From the NCBI RefSeq assembly GCF_001048695.1, contig NZ_CVRB01000001.1, positions 1 through 64,000 on the forward strand: a DNA stretch of 64,000 nt, read 5' to 3'. Both the position numbers and the translations under genes were made by a program. The first letter of the stretch is position 1. Each line of letters opens with the position of its first letter. This DNA is from Neobacillus massiliamazoniensis (lineage in GTDB: Bacteria > Bacillota > Bacilli > Bacillales > Cytobacillaceae). The notes under the pieces were generated by a model that saw nothing but the letters and a program-made list of their open reading frames with translations, was not told the DNA's origin and ran no database searches. Shown here in pieces: positions 6,227-14,898 of this stretch.

Positions 6227-6988
6227 ATGAGCAATGCAGCGATTTCTGTAAAAGGGTTAAAAAAATCCTTTAATGACAAGGAAGTCTTAAAGGGGGTGGA
6301 TTTTGAGGTGCGGCGTGGCGAAATTTTCGCACTGCTGGGCTCAAATGGAGCGGGCAAGACGACGACGGTCAACATCCTCTCGACGCTGATGAAACACGAC
6401 GGCGGAGAAGTAAGTATTTGCGGCTTTGACGTCCAGCGTCAACCGGATCATGTTCGCCAGAGCATCAGCCTGACAGGGCAGTTCGCAGCTTTAGACGGAA
6501 TGCTCACCGGGCGGGAAAACCTGATAATGATCGCCAAGTTGCGGGGAGTTTCCAATCCCGTTCAAGTCGCCGACAATCTGCTTGCAAGATTCAGCCTGAC
6601 CGATGCGGCCAACCGCAGGGCGGACCAATATTCCGGCGGGATGAAGCGCCGGCTTGACATCGCCATGAGCCTGATCGGGAAGCCAGCAGTCATTTTTCTC
6701 GACGAACCGACAACAGGGCTTGACCCAGAAGCGCGGATTGAAGTCTGGAATACCGTCAAGGAGCTTGCAGGCGGCGGCACGACCATCTTGCTGACGACCC
6801 AGTACTTGGAGGAAGCCGAACAAATGGCGGACCGTATCGCTATCCTGCATGGCGGAAAAATCATCACGACCGGTACCCTTACCGAACTCAAAGAGATGTT
6901 CCCGCCAGCAAAAGTGGAGTACATCGAGAAGCAGCCGACATTGGAGGAAATTTTCCTCGCGATCATCGGCAAAAAGGAGGAGATGTAA
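6227..6988 (+). CDS. ABC transporter ATP-binding protein, DrrA-like
   Basis: A 253-residue ABC ATPase. Walker A GSNGAGKTT (residues ~39-47), signature YSGGMKRRLDIA (~136-147), Walker B VIFLDEPTTGLDP (~156-168) and the switch His region (TTQYLEEAEQMADR) are all present. It resembles the DrrA/ABC-2 exporter class but is shorter than DrrA at the C-terminus. A good GGAGG site precedes the ATG. Its stop codon abuts the start of the permease gene. GC content is clearly higher than in flanking genes, pointing to acquisition from a GC-richer relative. Confidence 0.93.
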   Translation: MSNAAISVKGLKKSFNDKEVLKGVDFEVRRGEIFALLGSNGAGKTTTVNILSTLMKHDGGEVSICGFDVQRQPDHVRQSISLTGQFAALDGMLTGRENLIMIAKLRGVSNPVQVADNLLARFSLTDAANRRADQYSGGMKRRLDIAMSLIGKPAVIFLDEPTTGLDPEARIEVWNTVKELAGGGTTILLTTQYLEEAEQMADRIAILHGGKIITTGTLTELKEMFPPAKVEYIEKQPTLEEIFLAIIGKKEEM

Positions 6989-7738
6989 ATGAAAAGCAAA
7001 ACAGGGGTATTACTAGGGCGTTTAATGCGCAACATCATGCGCAGCCCGGATACGATTATCACGGTGGCGATTACGCCGATTATGATGATGCTGCTGTTTG
7101 TCTACGTATTTGGCGGCGCCATAAAGACAGGAACGGACAACTACGTCAATTATTTATTGCCGGGAATCTTGCTGATGGCCATCGCATCCGGAGTCGCTTA
7201 CACTTCCGTGCGGCTGTTTACGGATGTAAAGAGCGGGCTGATGGCGCGTTTCATTACCATGCCCATCAAGCGCTCGTCGGTATTGTGGGCTCACGTGTTG
7301 ACATCGCTTGTTTCCAATGCGCTTACTCTCGTGGTGGTTTTCCTTGTCGCGCTCTTGATGGGCTTCCGTTCTAACGCTGGTATCCTGGATTGGCTCGCGG
7401 TAGCTGGGATACTCGGGCTGTTTACTCTGGCTCTGACATGGCTAGCGATCATTCCCGGATTGACAGCGAAGTCTATGGAAGGGGCGACAGCCTACTCGTA
7501 CCCGCTGATTTTCCTGCCGTTTATCAGTTCGGCCTTTGTTCCCACCGAAACCATGCCTAAAATTGTCCGTGCGTTCGCTGAGAACCAGCCCGTGACTTCA
7601 ATCGTGAATGCGATTCGTGCCCTCTTGTATGGAGGGTCGGTTGGCAACGATATCTGGATCGCGCTTGCCTGGTGCGTCGGCATCATGGTCATCGCTTACA
7701 TCTTCGCCAGTAAACAATTTAAACGCCAGTTAGGGTAA
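6989..7738 (+). CDS. ABC-2 type permease, DrrB-like
   Basis: A 249-residue membrane protein with about six hydrophobic segments (near residues 20-45, 55-75, 100-130, 140-165, 170-190 and 225-243), the ABC-2 permease layout. The segment around FLPFISSAFVPTETMP is a usual landmark of DrrB-like exporters. The ATG follows the ATPase stop directly, so the two are translationally coupled and should form the transporter. It shares the elevated GC of the ATPase gene. Substrate unknown; antibiotic or toxin export is the common role of this operon type. Confidence 0.9.
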   Translation: MKSKTGVLLGRLMRNIMRSPDTIITVAITPIMMMLLFVYVFGGAIKTGTDNYVNYLLPGILLMAIASGVAYTSVRLFTDVKSGLMARFITMPIKRSSVLWAHVLTSLVSNALTLVVVFLVALLMGFRSNAGILDWLAVAGILGLFTLALTWLAIIPGLTAKSMEGATAYSYPLIFLPFISSAFVPTETMPKIVRAFAENQPVTSIVNAIRALLYGGSVGNDIWIALAWCVGIMVIAYIFASKQFKRQLG

Positions 7739-7748
7739 GTACACCATT

Positions 7749-7948
7749 ATGGGATTAGCCATATCAATAGTCAGCCGCTGCGATGAATGCATTTGCTATC
7801 ACATGGAAGGCTGTTAAAATGCCGGGCAACCATCGATGAAATCATGGAAACCCTCAAAATTGGTGTGATTGGTGGCGGCTCGATTACTTATCCCAATGCG
7901 AGGTTTGCCATACATGCTTTAGAAGAATTTACAGGGTGCAATAGTTAA
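7749..7948 (+). pseudogene. Carboxymuconolactone decarboxylase-like (AhpD fold) gene remnant
   Basis: The first frame reads SIVSRCDECICYHMEGC and then hits a stop. A shifted frame continues IDEIMETLKIGVIGGGSITY and on to a stop at 7946. Together these match the C-terminal half of the carboxymuconolactone decarboxylase family, whose C-x-x-C-x-x-x-H active-site motif is visible as CDECICYH. One frameshift and a missing N-terminus show it is dead. Confidence 0.7.
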
Positions 7949-7962
7949 ATTTTTAGGGGTTC

Positions 7963-7991
7963 TTGCAAACAATTTTGAAAAATGCTATTCT
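7963..7991 (+). promoter_or_regulatory. Promoter of the cold-shock gene
   Basis: TTGCAA (7963-7968), a 17-bp spacer and TATTCT (7986-7991). Transcription from here would give an untranslated leader of about 115 nt, as is usual for csp mRNAs whose leader folds in a temperature-dependent way. Confidence 0.6.
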
Positions 7992-8114
7992 AAATATGAA
8001 TTATTTTTGTTCGGTGTAAAGGATTTGTATTAGTTTAAACTTTTCGTCTTGATGATCACTGAGAGCAAGGATAGTATTACATTGTGTGTATCTACACACT
8101 AGGAGGCAACAAAA

Positions 8115-8315
8115 ATGGAAAACGGTAAAGTAAAATGGTTTAACAGCGAAAAAGGCTTCGGATTCATCGAGCGTGAAGGTGGAGAAGACGTATTCGTTCA
8201 TTTCTCAGCTATCCAAGGCGAAGGTTTCAAATCTCTTGAAGAAGGTCAATCAGTTACTTTTGACGTTGAACAAGGTAACCGTGGACCACAAGCTGCTAAC
8301 GTTCGTAAAGCTTAA
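8115..8315 (+). CDS. csp: Cold-shock protein, CspB/CspD type
   Basis: A 66-residue single cold-shock domain. RNP1 (KGFGFIE) and RNP2 (VFVHFSAI) are intact and the length is that of Bacillus Csp proteins, which act as RNA chaperones and bind single-stranded nucleic acid. AGGAGG lies 8-9 nt before the ATG. Long leader and own terminator indicate a monocistronic unit. Bacilli carry several csp paralogues, so I do not assign a letter. Confidence 0.97.
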   Translation: MENGKVKWFNSEKGFGFIEREGGEDVFVHFSAIQGEGFKSLEEGQSVTFDVEQGNRGPQAANVRKA

Positions 8316-8331
8316 TTAAAAACAACAGATG

Positions 8332-8356
8332 GACTCCATTTTGGAGTCTGTTTTTT
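8332..8356 (+). terminator. Intrinsic terminator of csp
   Basis: Perfect 7-bp stem GACTCCA/TGGAGTC with a TTT loop, followed by a T-run. Confidence 0.9.
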
Positions 8357-8514
8357 TATGCTTAAAAAAAAGAACCCCATTCACGAATGAATAGGGAACA
8401 TGAAAACAGTAAATCAAATGGTATACAAAGTGTAACATACGATTAAGGAAAATCCTAATTTTTAAAAGAGGGCTGGTGGATCGCGTTATGTCCATCTTCA
8501 TCTTAGCAACGATG

Positions 8515-8760
8515 TTAAACAAATTCTAACCACAATTCTAATTGTTTCACCGCTTCTGGATTAATCGTCTTCATTGGTTCAATAAGTATTTCACCTCGTT
8601 GACGCTTTATTTCTTTGGCCAGGAGTGGAATATCATCAAACAAACCTTCTTCTTCAATTGAAATCTTTAAGTACTTCATCCTAAAAAACTCGTTTTCTAT
8701 AGTGTTTATTTCAAAATGTTCGATTAACATTTCAACCCAGATATCTAACGATTCTCTCAT
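8515..8760 (-). CDS. Hypothetical 81-residue acidic protein
   Basis: I do not recognise the family. The protein is acidic and predicted helical (opening MRESLDIWVEMLIEHFEIN), without membrane segments or Cys. I place the start at 8760 because GGGAG lies 9-10 nt before that ATG; an in-frame ATG five codons upstream has no such site. It is divergent from the recombinase gene at 8997. The good ribosome site and coherent composition support a real gene, but nothing in the neighbourhood gives a role. Confidence 0.55.
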   Translation of the reverse strand: MRESLDIWVEMLIEHFEINTIENEFFRMKYLKISIEEEGLFDDIPLLAKEIKRQRGEILIEPMKTINPEAVKQLELWLEFV

Positions 8761-8957
8761 GTAATCATCTCCCATATAGTAACTATTACTTCAACATTAT
8801 CGTTGACCACAATATTGCTGCAACCTATTTCCATTGAGAAAATAAATTCACACATGCTATTCGTGTATAGTAATAATTCTACATTGGGTCTATGTAATCC
8901 TATCGGATAATAAAAACCGTTAAATGCGCAGAAGTTTACTTCCAATTTTATTGGTAA

Positions 8958-8963
8958 TATAAT
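8958..8963 (+). promoter_or_regulatory. -10 element of the recombinase gene
   Basis: TATAAT with a weak TTTACT at -35 (8935-8940, 17-bp spacer). It overlaps the in-frame ATG at 8967, which argues that translation starts downstream at 8997. Confidence 0.45.
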
Positions 8964-8996
8964 GGAATGGACAATGATAATAGGGGGATTAATAAA

Positions 8997-9839
8997 TTGA
9001 GAAATAACTCTATTGAAGCTATTCCGCTGATTCATGATTTTTGTCATTGGCTGAAGGAACAAAAGAAATCTCCTAACACGATTACAACCTACAAGAGGGA
9101 CTTGGAAAGGTTTCAAGAGTGGCTTCAAGAGAAAAAATCGGATATTAACCATTTAACAAAGGATGATATCCAAGCATATATCTCATTTTTAGAACAGAAG
9201 CAGAAAAGTGTGGCAACTATCGATAAGACAGCAGGTGCTATACGTACGTTTGCTAAATTTTTAGAGAAACCAGATTTGATTTTCGGGATAAAGTTAGAGC
9301 CAGTTACAAAAGAAGATATTGAGGTGTTGTCTTCAGACCAGTATGAGCTGCTTTTAACTCAGGTTAAAGACGATGGAAATCTCAGAGATATCGCGATCGT
9401 GTATTTACTTTTGCATACAGGTCTACGTGTTTCCGAACTATGCAGCTTAAATCGTTCTAGTGTTAATTTTTTTAAAAATGAATTAATCGTAGAAAAAGGT
9501 GAAGAGAGACGCACAATCCCTCTTTCAAATGATGCTAAGACTCGTTTAGAAGATTATCTAAAGTCTCATTCATCTAAGGAAGCAATATTCATTACAAAAT
9601 TAGGTGAACGGATTACCGAGAGAACTGTTCAATATATGCTTAAGAAATATAATGTCAATCCCAATAAATTAAGACATACGTTCTGTCAAAGGCTTGTGGA
9701 TTCCAGGGTTGATTTAGATGTTGTTTCAAGACTTGCTGGAATTAAAGACCTTAATGTCATTAAGAGGTATGTAAAAAGCTCACAAATAAAAGAGAATAGC
9801 CTAGGAGAGATCATAAATAATTCATTTATGGAACACTAG
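8997..9839 (+). CDS. Tyrosine recombinase (XerC/D-like site-specific integrase) with altered catalytic residues
   Basis: A 280-residue protein with an N-terminal SAM-like DNA-binding domain (residues ~10-90, SPNTITTYKRDLERFQEWL) and a C-terminal catalytic domain. The first catalytic Arg is present in TGLRVSELCSLN and a Lys in the beta-hairpin before RRTIPL. The usual H-x-x-R box reads N-K-L-R-H, so the first His is Asn, and the LGH box reads AGI; the nucleophile candidate is Tyr in KRYVKS. Start: TTG at 8997 has AGGGGG 9 nt upstream, while ATG 8967 lies in the promoter. It may cleave weakly or act as an accessory. No partner genes or attachment sites are obvious. Confidence 0.85.
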   Translation: MRNNSIEAIPLIHDFCHWLKEQKKSPNTITTYKRDLERFQEWLQEKKSDINHLTKDDIQAYISFLEQKQKSVATIDKTAGAIRTFAKFLEKPDLIFGIKLEPVTKEDIEVLSSDQYELLLTQVKDDGNLRDIAIVYLLLHTGLRVSELCSLNRSSVNFFKNELIVEKGEERRTIPLSNDAKTRLEDYLKSHSSKEAIFITKLGERITERTVQYMLKKYNVNPNKLRHTFCQRLVDSRVDLDVVSRLAGIKDLNVIKRYVKSSQIKENSLGEIINNSFMEH

Positions 9840-9904
9840 GTTGGGTTGTCACGCTATGAGTTTTTGGAGAAACATTGGCAGTAGAATATAAATTAGCGTA
9901 TTAG

Positions 9905-9934
9905 ATCGCATACCAAATGGTTTGCGATTTTTTG
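9905..9934 (+). terminator. Terminator of the recombinase gene
   Basis: ATCGCATACCA and its near-perfect complement TGGTTTGCGAT form a hairpin followed by six T. Confidence 0.8.
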
Positions 9935-9974
9935 TTGTTATAGCAATGTAATAATTCTTATTACTTCTATTCTA

Positions 9975-10181
9975 AAGGTAAAATGGCCTCTACTCTACCA
10001 GTCCATCCCCTTTGGTACCAACGCAAAAGTGTTAATTCAATTTAGCGAGAGAAACATTCATCTCACCTACCAGCACAGCTCCTTTCAAATTATGTCGAAA
10101 GACCTGCACCTAACTGACGATGAAGCACTCGATATCTTTAAACATTTTGCTGTTAAAGAAGGTAAAAAGTTGCCTACCTAG
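9975..10181 (+). pseudogene. Possible C-terminal remnant of an unknown protein
   Basis: In the frame ending at TAG 10181 the sequence reads as plausible protein (for example IQFSERNIHLTYQHSSFQ, then DLHLTDDEALDIFKHFAV) but has no start or ribosome site. I do not recognise it. The rest of 9935-10434 shows no gene, apart from one copy of the 13-bp dispersed repeat at 10296-10308. Confidence 0.25.
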
Positions 10182-10434
10182 CCAACGGCCAGAGAAAACC
10201 ACAAAAAAAGCAGCAGATTATGGCAAGAAAAGCGAGCAAAAAAATCAAGTACTAAGTACTAAAGGTTCACTTCGCTGATACTTCAGTACCACTTTGGTGC
10301 CTGACACCTCTGTAAAATCGTTATAATTTGGCAAAATTTCTTCCTTTATGACAAATTGAGAAGGAGATTTAATGATTTTGTAACATAGCTGGCATATTCT
10401 TTTGTTAAACTTCCTGAAGAAGGGGGAAAAAAGT

Positions 10435-11532
10435 ATGACATTTTTAAAACGAATTACAATCGTCATGTTTACATTGATGTTATGTGTACCTTTTTCTTTG
10501 GAAACGCATGCACAATCAAACACAGATGCCCTACAAAATCTCCAGCAACAACTTAATCAGAAAGCAAATGAAAAGCAAGCTGTGAAAAATGAGATGGACA
10601 GTGTTCAACAAGAAATGCAGTCGATTTCTACATATATTTCACAAAACAAAGACGCGATGGCAAAAACCGAGCAGAAAATTGCCGATACTAACCGTCTGAT
10701 TGAACAGAAGAAAGAAGAGATTGTCACTCTTGAAGATAAAATTCTTGCTCGTAAGGATGTCATGAAGAAGAGACTTGTGGCGCTCCAGCAGCGTGATGAT
10801 AAAATCGGATTAGTTATCAGCGTATTTATGGATGCGAAAAATCTTGACGATTTTATTCAACGCGCTAGTGCAGTGAGCACACTGTTTGGTGCGGACAAGG
10901 ATATTCTAAATGCTCAGCAGGATGACCTAAACCAAATTGAAGTAGATAAAAAAGAGATTGATAAACAAGAACAAGTTGCACTAGCAGAGCAAAAATCGCT
11001 TGCAAAGCAGCAAGCTGATCTTGATCAAAATCTGCAAAAGAAACAAGCAGACTTAAACACATTACAGCAGCAAAGCAGTCAAATTGATCAGCAAATTACA
11101 GCTGATTCCCAACAAAAGGCTAATATTCAAGCACAGATCAAAGCTGCACAAGATCAGATTCTTCAACAACAAGCAGCAGCAAGAGCTGCGGCTCAAGCAG
11201 GAGCAGGTGCAAATCAGCCATCCGCACCACAACAACCATCCGGAGGCGGCCAAGAATTTTATGTCACGGCAACTGCCTACAGCTGGGAAGATGGTGGCAT
11301 CATCACAAGATTAGGCTACAACATCAAAGATAATCCTAATATGAAACTAATTGCTGTTGACCCGTCTGTCATTCCATTAGGAAAAAAAGTATGGGTAGAG
11401 GGCTATGGAGTAGCGATTGCTGGTGACACTGGCGGTGCCATTGTCGGCAACCGAATCGATGTCCTAATGCCTTCAACGGCTGCCTCAAATGCATGGGGTA
11501 GAAAAACGGTGAAAGTAGTTGTTTTAAATTAG
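10435..11532 (+). CDS. Secreted coiled-coil protein with C-terminal 3D domain
   Basis: A 365-residue exported protein. Residues 1-27 are a signal peptide (ending THAQS). Residues ~28-245 form a long Gln/Lys/Glu-rich coiled coil like the N-terminus of PcsB/CwlO-type wall proteins. An Ala/Pro/Gly linker leads to a 3D domain (residues ~275-365), named after three Asp residues: here they sit in VDPSVIPLGKKV, AGDTGG and RIDVLMPS. 3D domains occur in YocH-, YuiC- and MltA-like wall-active enzymes and are related to lytic transglycosylases. GAAGGGGG precedes the ATG at 10435; an upstream in-frame ATG lacks a site. Probable muralytic or resuscitation role at the cell wall. Confidence 0.88.
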   Translation: MTFLKRITIVMFTLMLCVPFSLETHAQSNTDALQNLQQQLNQKANEKQAVKNEMDSVQQEMQSISTYISQNKDAMAKTEQKIADTNRLIEQKKEEIVTLEDKILARKDVMKKRLVALQQRDDKIGLVISVFMDAKNLDDFIQRASAVSTLFGADKDILNAQQDDLNQIEVDKKEIDKQEQVALAEQKSLAKQQADLDQNLQKKQADLNTLQQQSSQIDQQITADSQQKANIQAQIKAAQDQILQQQAAARAAAQAGAGANQPSAPQQPSGGGQEFYVTATAYSWEDGGIITRLGYNIKDNPNMKLIAVDPSVIPLGKKVWVEGYGVAIAGDTGGAIVGNRIDVLMPSTAASNAWGRKTVKVVVLN

Positions 11533-11554
11533 TAGTTTACTATAAAAATAGCGA

Positions 11555-11589
11555 GGAGACCTGACATGAACGTGTTGGGTCTCTTTTTT
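11555..11589 (+). terminator. Terminator of the 3D-domain gene
   Basis: GAGACC and GGTCTC arms followed by six T. Confidence 0.8.
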
Positions 11590-11618
11590 CGTAGACTGAT
11601 ATGAAAAATATCCTGGAC

Positions 11619-11670
11619 AAAACGGCACAAATAATTTTAAAACGGCACATATCTAGGCCAAAACGGCACA
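11619..11670. repeat. Three direct AAAACGGCACA repeats
   Basis: The 11-mer AAAACGGCACA occurs at 11619-11629, 11639-11649 and 11660-11670, with periods of 20 and 21 bp (two helical turns), between two terminators. Confidence 0.75.
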
Positions 11671-11710
11671 TAAACCATTTTTACCTCTCAAACCTTAAAT
11701 CCACCCATCA

Positions 11711-11748
11711 AAAAGCAAAAATCAGCCCGCCTCGTTCGTGAGGCGGGC
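11711..11748 (-). terminator. Terminator of the ywqB-ywqA unit
   Basis: Perfect 9-bp stem GCCCGCCTC/GAGGCGGGC; on the minus strand it is followed by a T-rich tract. Confidence 0.85.
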
Positions 11749-11784
11749 AATTCTTTACAATTGGCGAGTTCCAACATTTTCGAC

Positions 11785-11834
11785 TGTCCACTGGAGAAAG
11801 ACAAATGTCCACGGACGGTGCCTGACACCCAATC
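11785..11834. repeat. Dispersed GGTGCCTGACACC element at the 3' end of ywqA
   Basis: The 13-mer sits at 11817-11829, preceded by ACTGTCCA and ACAAATGTCCACG. The same composite arrangement lies downstream of ywqB at 15332-15384. Confidence 0.8.
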
Positions 11835-14798
11835 TCACCCCAAGTGCACCAGGTCTCGCAGTTCGTCGGTGGAGAGTTCGGTGATCCAGTTTTCGCTTTG
11901 GATGATTTGGTCGTTCAGGTGTTGTTTTTTCTCGAGCATGGCGTCGATTTTTTCCTCCAATGTGCCGGTGCAGATAAGTTTGTGCACGTGGACAAATCGT
12001 TGCTGACCGATACGATAGGCGCGATCGGTTGCTTGGTTTTCGACGGCAGGATTCCACCAGCGGTCGTAGTGGATGACGTGGTTCGCAGCGGTCAGGTTCA
12101 GACCGGTGCCGCCGGCTTTCAACGAAAGTAAGAATACAGGGAATTCCTGGTTCTGGAACCGATCAATCATCGAATCGCGCTGTGCTTTCGGTACGCTTCC
12201 ATTCAAAAATGGCACTTCAACCCCAAACTTCTTTTTCAACGTTGTTCTAATCATTTCACCCATTTCAATATATTGTGTGAAAATGAGACAGCTTTCGCCC
12301 TGTTCTAAAACGGCATCTACTAAGTCAACCAGCTTCTCCAGTTTATTAGAGCGATCAAGGAGGTGCCGGGTCGCCCCATTTTCTTTTAAATAAAGAGCGG
12401 GGTGGTTACAGAGCTGTTTTAAGCGGCTTAGCATTTGTAAAATTAATCCTTTGCGTTCAAAACCGGTTAGTTTTTCAATCTCAGCAAACGTATCGTGAAT
12501 CAGCTGCTCGTAAAGTGAAGCCTGCTCGGCCGTTAGTGGGCAGTATTCCTTTTGTTCCTGCTTATCAGGGAGGTTGAGGGCAACCTCTTCATCCTTTTTC
12601 GTGCGGCGGAGCAGGAATGGCCGGATTAGCCCCTGAAGCTGCTGCACTTTTTCCTTCTTCTCATCCTTTTCAATCGGAATAACGTATCTTTTTTGAAATT
12701 GTCCCAAGCTGCCAAGATAGCCGTGATTGGTAAAATCAAAAATCGACCACAGCTCGGAGAGACGGTTTTCCATCGGCGTTCCCGTTAAGGCGATGTGATG
12801 GCGGCCCCTTAGCTGGCGAACAGCCTTCGATTGCTTTGTTTGGGCATTCTTGATATTTTGGGCCTCGTCAATCGCAATCGAGCTCCAAAGCAGTGATTGG
12901 AACTCAGTGGAATCCAGATGGCTCAGTCCATAAGAAGTGAGCACGACATCGACATCCTTAGCTTTCTCCGTAAACGCCTCTTCCTTCAGGCGGTTGGAGC
13001 CATAATGCAAATACACCTTCATCTCAGGAGCAAAGCGCTCCAACTCCTTCTGCCAGTTCCCTAGAACCGAAGTCGGGCAAATGATCAATGCAGCCTTCGT
13101 CGGAACCTTGACGGGAACCAGTGCAGGAGCAGGGGAAGCCCCTTCATCCTTCTTGCGATGACCTTTTTTGGTGCCACTTTTGGTGTCAGGCACCTGGTTT
13201 ACATAACTCGTGTTGTCAGGCACCACATCGCCTTCCTTCACCTTCAACAGATAGGTTATGAGCTGGACGGTTTTGCCGAGACCCATATCGTCGGCTAGGC
13301 AGGCGCCGAAACCGTACTGTCTTAGGAACCAAAGCCAGCTCATTCCGAGTTGCTGGTAGGGGCGGAGCTCGCCATTTAATCCCGCAGGCACCGGTTGTTC
13401 TGGAATTTCGTTCGAATCAGAGAGCTGCTTGACCATTTGCTTCCATTGGCGGTTCAACTCAATTTGAATCCGTGCAAATGCTTTTGGATTTTCCAATTCG
13501 TCCTCGGAAGCGGCGCCGGACTCCACCATCTCTTGCTCAAGTAGGTCACGGACATGCAGACCTTCCTTTTCGGCTCGCTTCATTAAATCTTGAATTTGCC
13601 GAATGAATTGCGGATCAAGCTTTACCCAACGACCTCGGATATAAACGAGCCGTCTTTTTTCTTCGACGAGCTTGGCGAATTCATCTTCGGACAGATCGAC
13701 ACCGTTCATCGAAAACCGCCAGTTAAAGTCCAGCATCGCATCAAGACCGACAAACGATGGACGATGGCTCGATGATCCTTTCACCGACGCCTTAACTCGC
13801 AAGTTGGCATTTTTCATCGCCTGCCACCAGGAAGGGAGAAGGATTTCGACATCAAGCGCAACCAAGGTTTCACTGGCCTCGGTTAAAAACATCCACGCTT
13901 CATCCTCGGTCAAGTGGTTTTTGATGAGAACGGGACCGTCCTCGTCATGATCCTCACCCAACCATGGAATCAGTCGAACGAAGCGGCTCTTTTCCCGATC
14001 CACCTTTTCTAAATATGGCTGCCATTTTACCGGAACCTTTAATACGCCATCCAATCCAACCATTTCATCGGGATTTTTTTTACTGCGCAAAAATAAATCC
14101 AGGCTCCAAAGTCCTTCACCATCTACCGGTTCCTCAAGATGTAGCCCAATCGTAAATGGTGTATCGCTTTCCTTGATTCCGACCCATTCCAGCCAGCTTT
14201 CCTCGTCAAAATAACGGGCAAGATCCCCGCCAGAAATATTCTGCTTTTTCAAAAGGTCCAGCTTCGGTCCGAACAGCTCTTGCATTGAAGCATTTCTCGT
14301 CAAATAACCATCGAGTGCGCCGTTGTATAAATCGGAGATGAAATCAATAGTGGGATGACCGTTTACTAGCTGTTCCCAAAAGGGCGAAGCGAACTCATCC
14401 TTTACTCGATCCGGAAGCTGCCAGCGGAATTCACCGTGCTCCCATACCGAGAAGTCGGGGAGCCACTCTTTTTCCAAAATGCTTTCATAAAGGGCATGTG
14501 CTGCAGCAAGGCAAACTTCCGACTGCTCGCTCCAATCCCAATCGATGAAGCGGTTGAACGACTCCTTGGCAAAAAGGGAAACAAGCTGCCAGCCACTCAG
14601 CGGCACCCCCTCTATCCCGTTCGCGATCTCGCTCTCAAGAAGAGTCCCGAAAAAACTCTCCTCATGGCGGCTAAACACAAGATTTTTCCAGACAGAAGTA
14701 GCCATTACCTGATCCTGTTCGTCTTGCGCCGTCAGCAAATAGCGACCATCCTCTAATTTAGTTGTCAGCAATTTAATAAATCTATTTTTAAGCATCAA
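11835..14798 (-). CDS. ywqA: SNF2-family DEAD/DEAH-box helicase, YwqA-like
   Basis: A 987-residue Swi2/Snf2 ATPase. After a ~450-residue N-terminal region with an SNF2-associated bacterial domain come motif I DDMGLGKTVQLITYLL (~residue 503), Ia ALIICPTSVLGNW, II DEAQNIKN (~643, DEAQ rather than DEAH), III ALTGTPMENR, and the C-terminal helicase half with FTQYIEMG, GTGLNLTAANHVIHYDRWW and QATDRAYRIGQ. These proteins remodel DNA-protein complexes. A TTG start at 14798 has AAAGGAG 8 nt upstream; ATG follows one codon later. It lies downstream of the SWIM-protein gene, as ywqB-ywqA do in B. subtilis. Residues ~524-539 are encoded by two copies of the 13-bp dispersed repeat, an insertion between motifs I and Ia. 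Confidence 0.93.
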   Translation of the reverse strand: MMLKNRFIKLLTTKLEDGRYLLTAQDEQDQVMATSVWKNLVFSRHEESFFGTLLESEIANGIEGVPLSGWQLVSLFAKESFNRFIDWDWSEQSEVCLAAAHALYESILEKEWLPDFSVWEHGEFRWQLPDRVKDEFASPFWEQLVNGHPTIDFISDLYNGALDGYLTRNASMQELFGPKLDLLKKQNISGGDLARYFDEESWLEWVGIKESDTPFTIGLHLEEPVDGEGLWSLDLFLRSKKNPDEMVGLDGVLKVPVKWQPYLEKVDREKSRFVRLIPWLGEDHDEDGPVLIKNHLTEDEAWMFLTEASETLVALDVEILLPSWWQAMKNANLRVKASVKGSSSHRPSFVGLDAMLDFNWRFSMNGVDLSEDEFAKLVEEKRRLVYIRGRWVKLDPQFIRQIQDLMKRAEKEGLHVRDLLEQEMVESGAASEDELENPKAFARIQIELNRQWKQMVKQLSDSNEIPEQPVPAGLNGELRPYQQLGMSWLWFLRQYGFGACLADDMGLGKTVQLITYLLKVKEGDVVPDNTSYVNQVPDTKSGTKKGHRKKDEGASPAPALVPVKVPTKAALIICPTSVLGNWQKELERFAPEMKVYLHYGSNRLKEEAFTEKAKDVDVVLTSYGLSHLDSTEFQSLLWSSIAIDEAQNIKNAQTKQSKAVRQLRGRHHIALTGTPMENRLSELWSIFDFTNHGYLGSLGQFQKRYVIPIEKDEKKEKVQQLQGLIRPFLLRRTKKDEEVALNLPDKQEQKEYCPLTAEQASLYEQLIHDTFAEIEKLTGFERKGLILQMLSRLKQLCNHPALYLKENGATRHLLDRSNKLEKLVDLVDAVLEQGESCLIFTQYIEMGEMIRTTLKKKFGVEVPFLNGSVPKAQRDSMIDRFQNQEFPVFLLSLKAGGTGLNLTAANHVIHYDRWWNPAVENQATDRAYRIGQQRFVHVHKLICTGTLEEKIDAMLEKKQHLNDQIIQSENWITELSTDELRDLVHLG
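13182..13226. repeat. Two dispersed GGTGTCAGGCACC elements inside the ywqA frame
   Basis: GGTGTCAGGCACC at 13182-13194 and TTGTCAGGCACC at 13213-13224. Read on the coding strand they give VPDN and VPDT in a low-complexity linker (DVVPDNTSYVNQVPDTKSG). The insertion keeps the frame open. Confidence 0.8.
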
Positions 14799-14898
14799 TT
14801 TATATGCTCCTTTGAGGCAAAAGCCTCGAATTCTTTCAAAAACTTATCATTATTTATGGTACGGTACGCGAAATGAAGTGGAATCATAGAATTGAGTT

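Noticed and set aside
8757..9152. 131-codon minus-strand frame between the 81-residue gene and the recombinase
   Set aside because: It overlaps the recombinase promoter and N-terminus and has no ribosome binding site.
11844..12393. Plus-strand frames opposite the SNF2 gene
   Set aside because: Shadows of a long, motif-rich gene on the other strand; no start signals.
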